Positions 46,926 to 59,254 of a stretch of DNA of 64,000 nt are shown in pieces (positions within the stretch are counted from its first letter, which is position 1; each line of letters begins with the position of its first letter). The notes beneath the pieces were generated by a model that ran no database searches, was not told the origin of the DNA, and worked only from the letters and a program-made list of their open reading frames with translations. The position numbers and the translations under genes are program-made. Source of the DNA: Cunninghamella blakesleeana. Its lineage: Eukaryota; Mucoromycota; Mucoromycetes; Mucorales; Cunninghamellaceae. Where the stretch lies: positions 5,511,501-5,575,500 of the forward strand of contig JAFCIZ010000005.1 of NCBI GenBank assembly GCA_017871115.1. Direction: 5' to 3'.

Positions 46926-48173
46926 ATCGAATCAACAACTCTGATGTATATCACTCTCTTTTTCCTTTTCCTTTTTTATTTCTTTTTTTAATACCTCCTT
47001 GTCTATTTTTTTTATGTATATATTTCTTATAACCTCCCCTTTCAATATGACAAATATATATATAATATCCCTTTATTAGAAAATTATTCCTTTCTTTTGG
47101 TTTTATTTAATATACACTTTATTTTTAATTTGTTTTGTTTTGTATTTTTTATCAGGCTTTGTTATTTAAACATAGATTTGATTTGATATATAGCATTTCT
47201 TATCCCTTTTATGATTAATAAATAGATGATCAAAAGAATACTATTTTGTTCTTTACGACTATTTTTTTTTTTATAAAAAAAAAGAAAAACTCTACTTTAC
47301 TCCTATTTATTGATTCCCTTAATATGGCATTGACCAAAAAAGAAAAAAGAAATTCATTTTTTTTAAAGTTTTTTGAAAATGATCGATATTTTCGAACTTC
47401 CTCGGAGTTTCAACATCATATTTTCATGCCACACAAGCACACCCATATACAACTTTGAATGGACATTAGTTTAAATTTGGTAAAACTGTCAAAATCACCT
47501 GTTTTGATCTGCAAAAAAAAAAAAAAAGATTAAAAGATAAAAACAAAAATAATAATATAATAATAATAATAAAAAAGACGAGTCCCCTCGAAAATAAAAT
47601 ATTTTTGATGTCTATTTATCGATATAATAAAAACGTAATCATAATAAACATACTCTTTTTAAAATGATTAGAAGACAATATTCAAAACCTTTTTTTTTTT
47701 TTTTATATATATTTTTTTTATTTTATTTTTTAATCCTTTTTCTCTCTCCCCCCCCCCCCTCCCTTTATCTCCCTCTCTTTTATCCTTTTCAACCCCCTTT
47801 TTTTTCACATTCCAACACACAACAGTTTAAAGAGAGAGAGAGAGAGACTTGACATAATAGTATATCTTTTTTTTTTTTGCATATAAAAAGTTCTCCTCTT
47901 TTTATTATTTCTTTTCTTTTCTCTTCCTCTCTCTCTCTCTTTTTTATTTTTTTTAAAAAATATCATATATATAAATATAAATATCATTATTCTAAACTTA
48001 TTTTTTTTTTTAATTGTATAACTTTGTATGTATTAAACCTTTTTTTTTTTCTTTTAAATTATAAATTATTCTTATACTATAAATTATTCTTATATTCTAT
48101 ATTATTTTATTCTATATATTATTATTATTATTATTATCATACTATAATTAATTCATTAAGCTAAAAAAAAAAA
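46926..48173. other. Long promoter and leader region of the homeobox gene
   Basis: About 1.25 kb, with pyrimidine tracts including 12 consecutive C (47748-47759), an AG tract (47830-47847) and CT tracts (47921-47940). A long CT-rich leader is common before fungal regulatory genes. No supportable coding exon. Confidence 0.4.
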
Positions 48174-49208
48174 ATGACAGAACAAATCATTAAACAAGAA
48201 GAAATCCATTCACCTTCCATTTATTTTGAAAATGAATGTTTTGAAGAAGATGATTACTGTACTTATTGTATTCAATCACCTGAACATCAACATCAACATC
48301 ATCATCAACATTCATCTCATCAACAACCCATTCAAAAAGATTTCATGCCAACCTTTTATAACCCTTTTGAAACAAAACATCGTAGAAGAACATCTCGTGC
48401 TCAATTTAAAATTTTAGAAACATCTTTTTATGAAAATGCAAAACCTAATGCAACCATGCGTCGTTGGTTGGCTCATAAATTAGGTATGACACCTCGTAGT
48501 GTCCAAGTTTGGTTTCAAAATAGAAGGGCTAAAGCTAAGTCTCAATTAAAAAAGCATATCAACGCCGCTTCTTCATCATCATCTTCTTCACCATCATTAT
48601 TATCTTCATCACCTTCAACTTCTTCATTCATCCCATCTCCTCATCCTCTTATGATACCAGCCGACTCCTCCTCTTCCTTTTATTCTCCAATGATGATGCC
48701 TATGGAATCACCTACCTTTGATCAAGAGTGGTCAACTTCTATTTCATCTTCTTCTTCACCAAATTTAATTACACCCACTATACCTATGAATGATGATGAT
48801 TATTATACCTTAACCCCACCTATGCTATCAACATCTTCCCCTTCTTCTTGTTCCTCATCCTATGATCCTTCTCAATGGCAATATCACCACCAACATCCCC
48901 CCTCCTCTTCTCATTTAGATGATCCATTATCCATCATGTCTATGTATCCTTATCCCTCCCCAACTACTACTTTATCATCATCTCCAACTAATATCATGTA
49001 CCAACAACATCCTTCAATTGATCAACAACAACGTCGTACCTCTTACCCTATAGACCCTTCTAATTTTGATAAAGATGATGTTAGACGTTTATCTGAACCT
49101 ATATTTCATCAACCCATTCCTTCAACAACATCAGATTATTTATTAATGGATCATCACCAAACTATTCCTTTAAATATGGTGGATACTAATGATATTTGCT
49201 TTATGTAA
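48174..49208 (+). CDS. Homeobox transcription factor, 344 aa, single exon
   Basis: Sequence-specific DNA-binding protein. The homeodomain is at about residues 68-127: KHRRRTSRAQFKILETSFYE (arm and helix 1), ATMRRWLAHKLGM (helix 2) and SVQVWFQNRRAKAK (recognition helix 3, with the invariant Trp113, Phe114, Asn116, Arg118). Spacing is that of a typical 60-residue homeodomain, not a TALE type. It is flanked by His/Gln-rich N-terminal and Ser/Pro/His/Met-rich C-terminal disordered regions; KRVS/RRLSEP-like sites (RRLSEPIFHQP, about 305-315) could be phosphorylated. The first ATG follows an A-run directly. It resembles fungal Yox1/Pho2/Phx1-like regulators, but I cannot pick one. Confidence 0.93.
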   Translation: MTEQIIKQEEIHSPSIYFENECFEEDDYCTYCIQSPEHQHQHHHQHSSHQQPIQKDFMPTFYNPFETKHRRRTSRAQFKILETSFYENAKPNATMRRWLAHKLGMTPRSVQVWFQNRRAKAKSQLKKHINAASSSSSSSPSLLSSSPSTSSFIPSPHPLMIPADSSSSFYSPMMMPMESPTFDQEWSTSISSSSSPNLITPTIPMNDDDYYTLTPPMLSTSSPSSCSSSYDPSQWQYHHQHPPSSSHLDDPLSIMSMYPYPSPTTTLSSSPTNIMYQQHPSIDQQQRRTSYPIDPSNFDKDDVRRLSEPIFHQPIPSTTSDYLLMDHHQTIPLNMVDTNDICFM

Positions 49209-49938
49209 ATATATATATAAATCCTAAATCTATGATACAAAAAAATATTTTTTTTTTCCAAAAAAAAAAAAGCCACATATATATATGTCAAAATATAATA
49301 CCCATCATTATTATTAACTCTTTGTTTTATGTTTATGAATTCTTCCCTTTTTTATCCTTTTCCCTATTTTTTTTTTTAATTAAATTTCTTGACTTTATAA
49401 TCGCTAATCCCTCCATTAATATTTTACGCTCTCACTCTCTCTCACTCTCTTAACACTCTCTCATTTGATTATATACTCTAAATCCCCTTTATTCCCAAAA
49501 AAAAAAAAAAATTCCCCCTTTACTCCTTTTCCTTTTTTAATTTTTAACTATGCTCATTATAATTTTTTTTATGCCCTTTTATTATATATTTTATTTATTT
49601 ATTTATTTTAATATAGAGCCGGTACTGCATTCTATTTTATGATAATCCTTTTTTTTTTTTTATTTCTCGTTAATATGTATATAATTCTAATTTTACTTAC
49701 ATTATTACAGCATTTTTATAAATTTTATATCCATATATATAAAGTGGAGATGGTCTATTTATTCATTATTTTATTTTTATTTTTTTTATACATATAATCC
49801 TATTTAAATTATTATTAAATTATTATTAAATTATTATTATTTAACTTATTAAAACTTATAATAAAATAACCTTTTTTTCTTTTTTTCATATTTATTTATT
49901 TGTTTATTTTCTGTTTTATGTATGTACCTAGTATTAAA
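49209..49938. other. Convergent 3' region
   Basis: About 730 bases between the homeobox gene and the DDX20-like gene, with CTCACTCTCT repeats near 49430-49460 and T/A runs. No gene seen. Confidence 0.4.
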
Positions 49939-51345
49939 TTAAAAAAATAAATCTGGTGGTATAAATGGCGCTTTCTTTTTAAAAGGAAACAATGGGTGAG
50001 GTGGCAAAATAAAAGGTGGCGGGATACAATTATTATTATTACTATTATTATAGGATGAATAATTAAAATCAGGGTAAGGATAATTATATGGATAAGGGTA
50101 AGGATAAGGAGATGAAGATAATGCTGGATAATAATGAGTAGGAGGTTGTAATGGTGGTGATGATGACGATAAGTATTGATAACCACACAATTCATTACTA
50201 TTATAAGTTTGCATACCAATCGTACTGGCTTGTTGTAAAGAATGCATTTCATGGAGTGATGATGATGTCTTGATTATTTTCTTCTTTTTCTTCTTATTAA
50301 TAGTATTTTCATTTATAGATTCCATCTTATTCCCTCGTTTCTTATTCATTTGCTGATGTAAGGATGAGGATGTATGAAATTCTTTCGTTTTTTTGTCATT
50401 CTTTTGTTGTTTTATCATTTGAACCTTAATATATTCGAGGGGAGTCTCCTATTAAAAAAGATAGAAAAAAATAAAAATAAAGTTTAGTTAAATATGCCTC
50501 CAAATTTTATTACTTTATACTATTTTTTTTTTTTTCATACTAATGTATTTAGATTAATATGTACCTGCTTTTTAATCCGTTGGGTTTGGTGTTTCTGCCA
50601 TACTTTTTCTTCTTCTGTATTTAATTCCTTACGATATGCACCAAATGTCACTTGATCTAATATAGGAAAAAATAATAAATATATAATAATAATATAATTA
50701 ATTTCATGATATAAAAAAAAAGTAAAAAATAATACACATGCCCTTTAATAATAATAATAATAATATATATATATATAGTACCAGGTAAGGGTTCAATATC
50801 TATTACTTGATCTTGTAATAAGTTTAAAAATGCTTCATCTTCTTCACTAGCAATAATGTTAATAGCAATACCAGAAGTTCCTAAAATAGAAACAATAATA
50901 AAAATATTAACATAATTATATGTATATAAATATATAAAAAGTTATGCAGGTTTTTTTTTTCCTTAAAAAAAATTAAAAAACAAGTGTTACCATAACGACC
51001 AGACCTTCCAACGCGATGGTGATAAGTTTCAATATCCCTTGGGTAATCCATATTAATAACTAAATTTACTCGATCAATATCAATTCCTCTAGCAATCTAA
51101 ATATAATAATTACATTAAGAATGGAATAAAAATAAAATATGAATAATTAATATACTATTAAATCACAAATATATATATATGTATGTATGTATGTATATAA
51201 TACCAAATCACTGCAAACAAGTACTCGCATTTTAAATTGTCGCATACTATTCATAACTTGTATTCTTTTTTCTTGTGATATTCCAGCACAGATATGACCA
51301 GATTGCCATCCCATCTCTGTCAACCACTTTGATAATTCATTTGCC

Positions 51346-51391
<46 letters not shown>

Positions 51392-52318
51392 AGTCATATA
51401 TAAGTAAATATTATTAATTTATTTTTATATATAATTATATAATGAACTTACTGGGGAAAACTATTAACAAAGATCATGCATTGATAAAAATCTACTTTTG
51501 ATAATATTTCTGCAGCTTTTTCAAATTTGGCTTTATATATTCGCATATTTTCAAGAAAATGACCAGCGTTTCCTTGATTATTATCTTTTGTTATATTCTT
51601 TGTATTAATTTTGACATAATATTGTTGTACCTCTATTATAATAATAATAAAAATTAAATCAAATTACATAAAAATTAACAATTATTGATTTTTTTCCCTC
51701 TCCCCAATGTACCTATATACTTATACATTTATTCATAATCAATTTGTTTTCATTACCCTCTAAAATAGGTGTATCATAGGTCAATTTAACAATTTGAGGA
51801 TGGTTTACATATTGATTTAAAGAATCCATCAATTCATTTGTAAAAGTGGCTGAAAAGGCAACCGTTTGTTTATTGACAGGTAGTCTTTTATAAATATAGC
51901 TATAATACACAAAATAAAAATAAAAATGGAATAAATGAGTCAACTATTATTTATACAACACACAGGTATATATGTAGGTTTTTTTATTACTTGATTTGAT
52001 CCTTGAAAGCTTCTGTCATAAGCTTATCTGCTTCGTCTAATACTAATAATTTAATTGTATTTGTTGATAATAACTTATTTTCTAATAACCACATCAATCT
52101 TCCCGGTGTACATACTAAAACTTGACATTGTGGTAACCGTTGTATATCTCCTTTTAATGATAATCCTCCAATAAATACCCCACATTTGAATCCTGGCATA
52201 CATTGTCCTAAATTTTGAACAACGTCTCGTATTTGTAGTGCTATTTCACGTGTCGGTGCTATCATTAATACCTGTATAATATATATATGTATAAGCGCTG
52301 TTCTTTTTTCTTTTCACA

Positions 52319-52364
<46 letters not shown>

Positions 52365-52634
52365 GCAATACTTTACTTGAGGTGATTTTATTCTTAATTG
52401 TATAGCTTCTAATGCAATAACTCCAAAAACAACAGTTTTCCCAGTCCCTGATTTAGCTTGAGCTATTAAGTCCACACCAAGTCGACCCAAAGGAATAGCT
52501 TTTAATTGAATAGGTGATGGTCTTGCATAACCAGATTTATCTAATCCTTTCAATATCGATTGATTTTGTATTAGGGTGCTAAAATCTATATCTTCTTCAA
52601 TACGTACGTCTTTGGATCGATTTAGTACACTCAT
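49939..52634 (-). CDS. DEAD-box RNA helicase of the DDX20/Gemin3 type, 615 aa, 9 exons
   Basis: ATP-dependent RNA helicase; DDX20/Gemin3 is part of the SMN complex that assembles spliceosomal snRNPs. Exons (minus) are 52634-52377, 52271-51991, 51899-51721, 51632-51452, 51345-51204, 51096-50991, 50880-50782, 50656-50565 and 50448-49939, in phase. Motifs in order: Q motif [20 protein letters not shown], Walker [31 protein letters not shown] (VLDEADKL), [23 protein letters not shown], and [10 protein letters not shown]. The [14 protein letters not shown] segment, LDLI-like spacing and [20 protein letters not shown] favour DDX20 over other DEAD boxes. The C-terminal about 170 residues are Lys/Ser-rich then Pro/Tyr-rich ([13 protein letters not shown]) and end PFIPPDLFF; this tail is unlike animal DDX20. 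Confidence 0.88.
52321..52364. repeat. TTA trinucleotide repeat in intron 1 of the DDX20-like gene
   Basis: About 44 bases of perfect TTA repeat. Read in the gene's frame, without splicing, it would add a run of Asn after exon 1, but a GTAAAG donor at 52376-52371 precedes it, so it is intronic. Confidence 0.85.
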
Positions 52635-53643
52635 ATAATATATATATATTTCTATTACTATTTTAATAAAAATAGATATTATATAGATAAAATAAAATTA
52701 AAGGAAAAAAAAAAAAATGAATGGAGGTTAAAAGGTAAAAAAATTGGCCATCCTTTCTTACAATTTTTTTTTTTTTGGGCGCAGTTTAAACCATGAGTAC
52801 AAATTGTTCATTTTAAAATTATACTACATTTTTATATTACTTTCTACTTGTTAATATTACATATTTTAAATCAATACTTACAATATATTTTTTTTTGATA
52901 AAACATATATTGATAAACTTTTATTATAATATATAATTTTAGTATATAATTATTAAATCAGTTCCATATCATTACTTTATTATATGAAGAAAATAAGAGG
53001 TATTAGCTTGGATATGAACCTTTAGATTATTTAATTAGCATTTAAAATATCTCATGAAAATTAGCTCTACATATAAAAAATAATTATGTCGTTAAACAGC
53101 TAAATTATAAAATAAATTGGTGTTATCTATAAAAATAAATACATACTACGTCAACTATGATCATTTAAATAAACCAGTCAATATTTGAGTTTATTCTATA
53201 AAAATTAGTCTTCCTATAGACAATTATCTTATTATTAACCTATTAAATTTTTAACTTGATATACCTATTATATATGAAGATATATGAATGCTCTGTTTCA
53301 ATATATAAATCTTTAAATTGATTAAGGAATATTTGTAATCATCTGAAGATTTTATTTATTTTATTTTACGTTATATATTAGTATATAATATCAAATTTTA
53401 CATATGGTATTACTATTATTATTATTATTATTATGTATATATATAATAACAGTAGTAAATAATATAATAATTTAATATGAAAAATTATGCAATTTTATTT
53501 TTTAAAGAAGTGTCAAAAAATTCAAGCCCGATTTTTTTTCAGTGACTATTTAAGTAAAAAAGGAAATTTAAAATTTTTTTTAATCAAAAAAAAAAATCTT
53601 TTTTTTTTCTTTTACTTTTTATTAATTTATTTTATTATATATA
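52635..53643. other. Divergent promoter of the DDX20-like gene and BUD20
   Basis: About 1 kb, AT-rich. Near the DDX20 side is ATTGGCCATCC with TTTTTTTTGGGCGCAG (52743-52786); near BUD20 is CAAGCCCGATTTTTTTTC (53523-53540). No gene seen. Confidence 0.4.
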
Positions 53644-54448
53644 ATGGGAAGGTATGATCAACATATCAATAATTGTATTTACTTGAAAAATATAAATCTA
53701 TTCACTTACAAGATATTAATCTATTTTTCTTCTTTTTATTATTTTTTATTTTTATTATAGACTTGCTAAAGCTAGAAAACATAGTAATATTAGAGATACT
53801 TATAGAAAATACCGTACAAGAAATTATACTAGAGATCTTGATCAAATCCATGACGATATTAAACCTGAAAATGCCGAAAAATTAAAAAATCAAGCTATAG
53901 ATACTGACAAACCTGGATTAGGGCAACACTACTGTGTTGAATGTGCGTAAGTTTAATAAATACATATATATAGATATATAAAAATATAAATTTGAACTTA
54001 AAAAAAATGGGTATATATATAAACTTTAAAAAAGTAAGGTACCCTAATACTAAAAAAAAATTCTTAATTTTATTTTATATGGATACAGTCGTCACTTTAT
54101 CAATAATGACGCATTAGATATTCATCTTCGTGGGAAGTTACATAAAAGAAGAGTAAAAAAATTACAAGAAGAACCATATACACAAGCAGAGGTATAATTA
54201 AAAAGATATATACATATAAAATATGTAAAAGAGATCATGGTTATATATATATATTGATGGATAGTGATGATCAATGATTTTGTTATTTAAAAAATAAGAA
54301 TAAAAGAGAATAATGATGATTGTTTTTTAATTTTATAAATTATAATTAAAAATAGGCAGATGCAGCTGCAGGATTAGGCAAACCTGACAATGGAAAACGT
54401 GGTGGACGCAGTCTTTTAACTCAAGATGTAGCAATGGCGGAAAGTTAA
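53644..54448 (+). CDS. BUD20: BUD20/ZNF593-family ribosome biogenesis zinc-finger protein, 129 aa, 4 exons
   Basis: Shuttling factor of pre-60S ribosome export. Exons are 53644-53651 (8 nt, encoding Met-Gly and part of Arg), 53761-53946, 54089-54191 and 54356-54448; phases agree. The joined start reads [20 protein letters not shown], the family's conserved basic N-terminus, followed by [16 protein letters not shown] and [15 protein letters not shown]. The zinc finger is C-x2-C-x12-H-x5-H (CVECARHF...[17 protein letters not shown]), matching Bud20/ZNF593. It ends with a Gly/Lys-rich tail. Length is near human ZNF593 (134 aa) and shorter than yeast Bud20 (166 aa). The tiny first exon is unusual but gives exactly the expected N-terminus. 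Confidence 0.94.
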
Positions 54449-54857
54449 ATAGAATAATAATAATAATAATAGTAATCATCATTGGGCAAAAAAAAAAAAG
54501 AAGCATTTATTTTCATGTTGTGTGTGTAGTATAAATATATATATATTAATTTTAATAATAATAAACAATAAATAAATAAATAAAGAATTATTATTATAAA
54601 AAGTTTACAGCATAAGGGGGTGATTGGAAGTAAGCAGGCACATGGCTAAATAAAAATCTATCATTTTTCCCCTATTTATATCCGTTTTTTTAAAAAAGTA
54701 GGTTTTTTTTTCTTTTTCTTTTCTCTTTTTTATTTAAATATAAAAATTATAAAAATTATATATATTACTGTCACATCACTTTCCTTTTTTTTTTTACTAC
54801 CCTCCTCTCTCTTTCATTCATTCATTCACCCTGTCATTTATACAACACATTATATAA
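54449..54857. other. Spacer between BUD20 and the next plus-strand gene
   Basis: About 410 bases with AATAAATAAATAAATAAAG (poly(A)-signal-like, near 54567-54585), T runs and a CATTCATTCATTCACC repeat just before the next gene. No gene seen. Confidence 0.4.
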
Positions 54858-56486
54858 ATGACAACTTCACTACGCCACCGTAAAAGCAATACCTTTTTAC
54901 GTAAATTTGATACTGATATAAGATTATTTCATATTGAACCTTGTAAAATACCCAAATATAAATGGTCAAGTTATTTTGCTTCCATATTTAAACGGTCCAA
55001 ATCTAAACAAAATACCAACGATATAAATAATAATAATAATAATAAAAATAATAAAAATGACCTCTCCCCATACAATAATACTTTTATGGATCATCAGCAG
55101 GTAGTGTTAGATTCAAAATCGGAATTTGAACAAGATGATCATTCATCCACAAAAGGTACATTTATAATATAGCATAATATATATATATATATATATATAA
55201 ATGATTAAAATAATATCATTATATATTTATATTTATTTTAATTTTTTTTTTTATTCATATTACTCATAAATATTTAATTAGAAAACATGGTTTATCATCA
55301 ATATATTGCTACATTACCATCAAGTCCTGTATCATCTTTATCACCACCACCCAAACATACTATGATCATTCATAGACAACATAAAAGTAAAAGCTTAATG
55401 CCGTTAGATATATCATCTTATTCAAAATCATCATCCACACCTATACCAAAAACCTATTCATCTACACCTACATTAACTATAACGGACACTGACAATAATA
55501 ATAATAACAATAATAATAAAGTACAATCAGTTACTTCTCCTTTTGTACCACCATCTTCATCACCATCTACTGTAATAGCTATACCAAGACAATATATTCC
55601 TGCACGGTCACCTATACTTCGTTTATCTTTAGATTTTGAACATCATCATCACCATTTAAATCAATTTAATCATTCAAGACAATCCTCTGCTCAATCAAAT
55701 GACGAAAGTATTGATTTGAATTATAATTACAATATTAATAATAATAAAATATGTAAAAAAAATACTTCAACGGCACAAAATATAAATGATCAAGAACAAG
55801 GCAGTATTACACCACCATATTTATCATCATCAAATTTAATTGAACGTCGAAGACAACGGAATTCATTATTATTATGGAAAGGACCAGGGATATTAGATTT
55901 AGACCATCGATCCTCTTTTATTGATGAAGGAGAAGAAGAAGAAAAAGGAAAAGAAATAAATGAATTAATGATGGATTTTCAACAGCTGGATCAACAACAA
56001 CAACAGCAACATGAACTAGATTTATCATTCTCTACTACTGCTTCCACTACTTTTGATCATCATCATCACCAAAAAAACAATCAAATAGGAAAAGAAAAAG
56101 CTCATTATGATGCCATTGTAGCTTCTACCTTATTTCACCATAGATCGTCACAAGAAGAACAACAACAACAACGATTAAAACACCAATCATTATTTATTTC
56201 AAGTAATAATCATCATTATTCCAATTCTGTCACTTCATCCTCGATTGCCCCAACAATTGCGTTCAATCCCTCCCCCCTTAATCTTCCTATTTATTCCAAG
56301 GATACCGATCAGTCTTTAAAACATAATGACACTAATAACAACATTAATAATAATAAAAAACCATTGATTGGATTATTAGACACTCCTCCGTCTTCTGCCC
56401 AATTAATCGATCCTAATTTATCATTTTCTCATCTTCCTTCATCACCTCATTCTATGATTTCTAACGAATTGGATTCACACTTATAA
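54858..56486 (+). CDS. Hypothetical low-complexity protein, 500 aa, 2 exons
   Basis: Exons are 54858-55155 and 55282-56486, joined through a split Glu codon (GTACAT donor, TTAATTAG acceptor). The N-terminal 45 residues look ordered: LRHRKSNTFLRKFDTDIRLF followed by HIEPCKIPKYKWSSYFASIF. The rest is Ser/Pro/Asn/Gln/His-rich and probably disordered, with short ordered islands such as SPILRLSLDFEHH, LIERRRQRNSLLLWKGPGIL and KKPLIGLLDTPPSSAQLIDP. I recognise no domain. Basic and Ser/Pro-rich composition would suit a regulatory or scaffold protein, but no function can be assigned. Confidence 0.6.
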
Positions 56487-56802
56487 ATTTCTCCACATTT
56501 TTATATATATACCGTCAGGTACGGTAATATAACGATATAATTTTCCTCCTTTAATTTTATTTTCTATCATTTTATTTTATTTCTTTCCCTTATTTTTTTT
56601 TTTATTTCCCTTATTAATCATCTATAATTATAATTATAATAATACTTATAATCACTTTTTTTAATCAATAAACTTTGTTTAATTTCTAATCCATACAATC
56701 ATATTTATTTTATTTTATATTATTATAATGTACTTATTATTTATAATCTAAAAAATGACATTATTCTATCTTATTTATTTTCCTATTTTATGATAATAAT
56801 GA
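56487..56802. other. Convergent 3' region
   Basis: About 315 AT-rich bases with T-rich and AATAAA-type sequence. No gene seen. Confidence 0.4.
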
Positions 56803-58051
56803 TTATTTTTGTTTTTGTTGTTGTAAAGCTTTTAATTGACCACCATTTTCAAGATATTCTTGAACATACTTTTTAAAACTAGCTGTAACTTCTTCTGAAG
56901 TGGTATCCTTTGCATAGCAATCCACAAATTTTCCTTCAGGGTCCATTAAATAAAAGAAAATAGAATGATCTACCAAATAATCTTCACCGTCAGCTACTTT
57001 AGGAGGAGTGGAAACATAGACACGGAAAGATTTGGCTACTTTACGGATTTCTTCTTGAGTTCCGGTAAATCCAACCATATCTTCATGGAAATCGGCAATA
57101 TACTCTTTGACAATTTCGGCATTATCTCTACGAGGATCACATGTAATAAACACTGGCACTAAGATATCTTTACCTAATTCTTTATCGGCCTCTATCAAAT
57201 TATTATTTTAAAAAATAAATAAGATTATCACCATCATCTAGTATAGTAATATTATTTTCTTTTTCTTTTTTTTTAATATATATATGAACGGAGGCTGACT
57301 TACTGATATGATCTACTACTTCAGCCATTTTATCTAATTCCTCAGGACAAATATCGGGACAATGAGTAAATCCAAAATATACCATGTAGTATTGACCCTT
57401 AAAATCATCACTACTTGTATAATCACCAGTGCTAGCATTTTGTAAGGTAAAAGGTGCTCCAATCTTGGGTTTACCAAATGACTTTGTTTCATTTTGTTGT
57501 TTTTTACCTTTTATATATATGAAAGACGAATATTATACTATTTAATATTTTCCTTTCTCTTGTTTTTTATTAGTGTGAATAATTATTTTTAACTGGTTTG
57601 ATACTTACGTTCTTCTTCTACTCTTTTTTTTTCATTTTGAAAATAAATCAACAAACCAGCACCAGTACCAAGGAAGGCTGCTGCTGCTTTCCAAGTAAAA
57701 GGCTATGATAAAACAACAACAACAATAATAATAATAATAAATATGTGGTTAGTTATTTGTATTCACATATATATTAGTCGTTTATACATGATCATTAATA
57801 TTAATTTACACCTAAAGTTGCTTGAGCTCGCTGAGAAGAATTATTTCCAGGAGTGGTTGCAAAAAAACGGTGTCTAGAACCAATTTGACAAGTACGTTGC
57901 CAAATAGGTCTTTGGGGTGTCTATAATAATATAATAATAAGGGGTGAATGGGAAAGGGAGACAAAAAGAAATAGATAGAGTTTTTTTACATACACATTTT
58001 ATCCTTTACCCTTAAAGTGGCACGAAACATGGCTTTAGTAAAAAAGGACAT
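56803..58051 (-). CDS. SCO1: SCO1-type copper chaperone of cytochrome c oxidase, 279 aa, 5 exons
   Basis: Delivers copper to the CuA site of Cox2 in the mitochondrial intermembrane space. Exons (minus) are 58051-58010, 57920-57810, 57702-57609, 57507-57304 and 57191-56803, in phase. The N-terminus is Arg-rich and basic (MSFFTKAMFRATLR, QRPIWQRTCQIGSRHRFFAT), a mitochondrial presequence. A transmembrane helix follows (WKAAAAFLGTGAGLLIYF, about residues 55-72). The thioredoxin-like domain has IGAPFTLQNA, YYMVYFGFTHCPDICPEEL with the copper-binding CxxxC, VFITCDPRRD, and the third copper ligand His in YLVDHSIFFYLM. Length is near yeast Sco1 (295 aa). The Gln-rich C-terminal tail (LKALQQQKQK) is a local extension. 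Confidence 0.96.
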
Positions 58052-58987
58052 GCTGTTGTTTTATACTTTTAATAATAAATAATAGCGGAAAGAGAAGTTT
58101 TTTTTTTTTCAAAAAAAATCAGGCTACAGAAAAAATAAATAAAAATTTATTAAAATTAAAGTTCCGGCGCTGGTCTATCGAATTCATGGTCAAAATGAAA
58201 AAAATATATATAGAGAATATACAATAAGCAAAACTTCGATGTCCAAAATAAACTATTATAATTAAATACATACCCATTATAGACTATCTGTGACTGCCAA
58301 GATTAAGAAAGAAAGAAAGAAAGAAATAGAGAGAGAACTGCATGAATCAATAAAAGATTTCCTTTTTTATTATGGCACCCATACTCCCCTTCTTCTAATA
58401 ATACATTTATTTATATATTGACCAAGTATACTATTTATAATATATATATTCTCTTTATTTTATAATAATAATAACAACAATAATAATACATGAATAATAC
58501 ATACAATTATTATAGTGAATCATATCAAGACAATAGTAGTAGTAACAACAACCTGATATTTTTTAAAAAAAGGGGGAGAGAATAGAAAGTGATTTTTTTT
58601 AATTTCCCAAGGCTTTTTATTACACCAACGGACTCTCTCGCTCTCCATCAAAATAATAAAATGATCGCCGATATCCCCCAAAATAGATAATTTTATTTCA
58701 TTAATAAAGAATTAGCAATGTATTTTTCCTTTTTATTTCGTTTTTTATTATTTTCTACGTTTTTTATTATTATTACCTTTTTAAAAACATGCGATGTGAA
58801 AGGGTAAGAAAACATATATATATAATAACATTAAGCCCAATAAGTGTAACACTCGACCCAAAAATAAAAAATTAAAAAATATGGAAAAAGTTAAAATGAT
58901 TTTTCAAGACCCGCATTTTTTTTTTTTTTTAAAATTTAATACTTTCACTTCCCCTTTCTTTTTTCTCTCTTTTCTCTCTTTTTCTTT

Positions 58988-59021
<34 letters not shown>

Positions 59022-59254
59022 CGTCTTTCATTTATTATTATTATTATTATTATTCATATTCATATTCATAATACCTTTTCATATACATATATTTTAATTT
59101 AAATATATTTATCATTCATCTCATTTTTTTTATATTCTATTTATTTTATATATTCACCTTCTTTTTATTTTTGATTTATACCTTTTTATCCTCTCATCCT
59201 ATTCATTGTATTAAAAATTATTTATATATATATATATTTATACACATATATATC
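58052..59254. other. Divergent promoter of SCO1 and the SSK1-type gene
   Basis: About 1.2 kb. Features include a GC-richer patch GTTCCGGCGCTGGTC (58162-58176) near SCO1, an AAGAAAGAAAGAAAGAAAG repeat (58308-58326), CAAGACCCGCATTTTTTT (58905-58922), a long T tract (58991-59017) and an ATT repeat near 59034-59052, probably the SSK1 leader. A frame at 58881-59102 is homopolymer-driven and not supported. Confidence 0.4.

Noticed and set aside
58881..59102. 73-codon frame upstream of the SSK1 gene
   Set aside because: Driven by T and ATT homopolymers encoding Phe and Ile runs; leader or promoter sequence.
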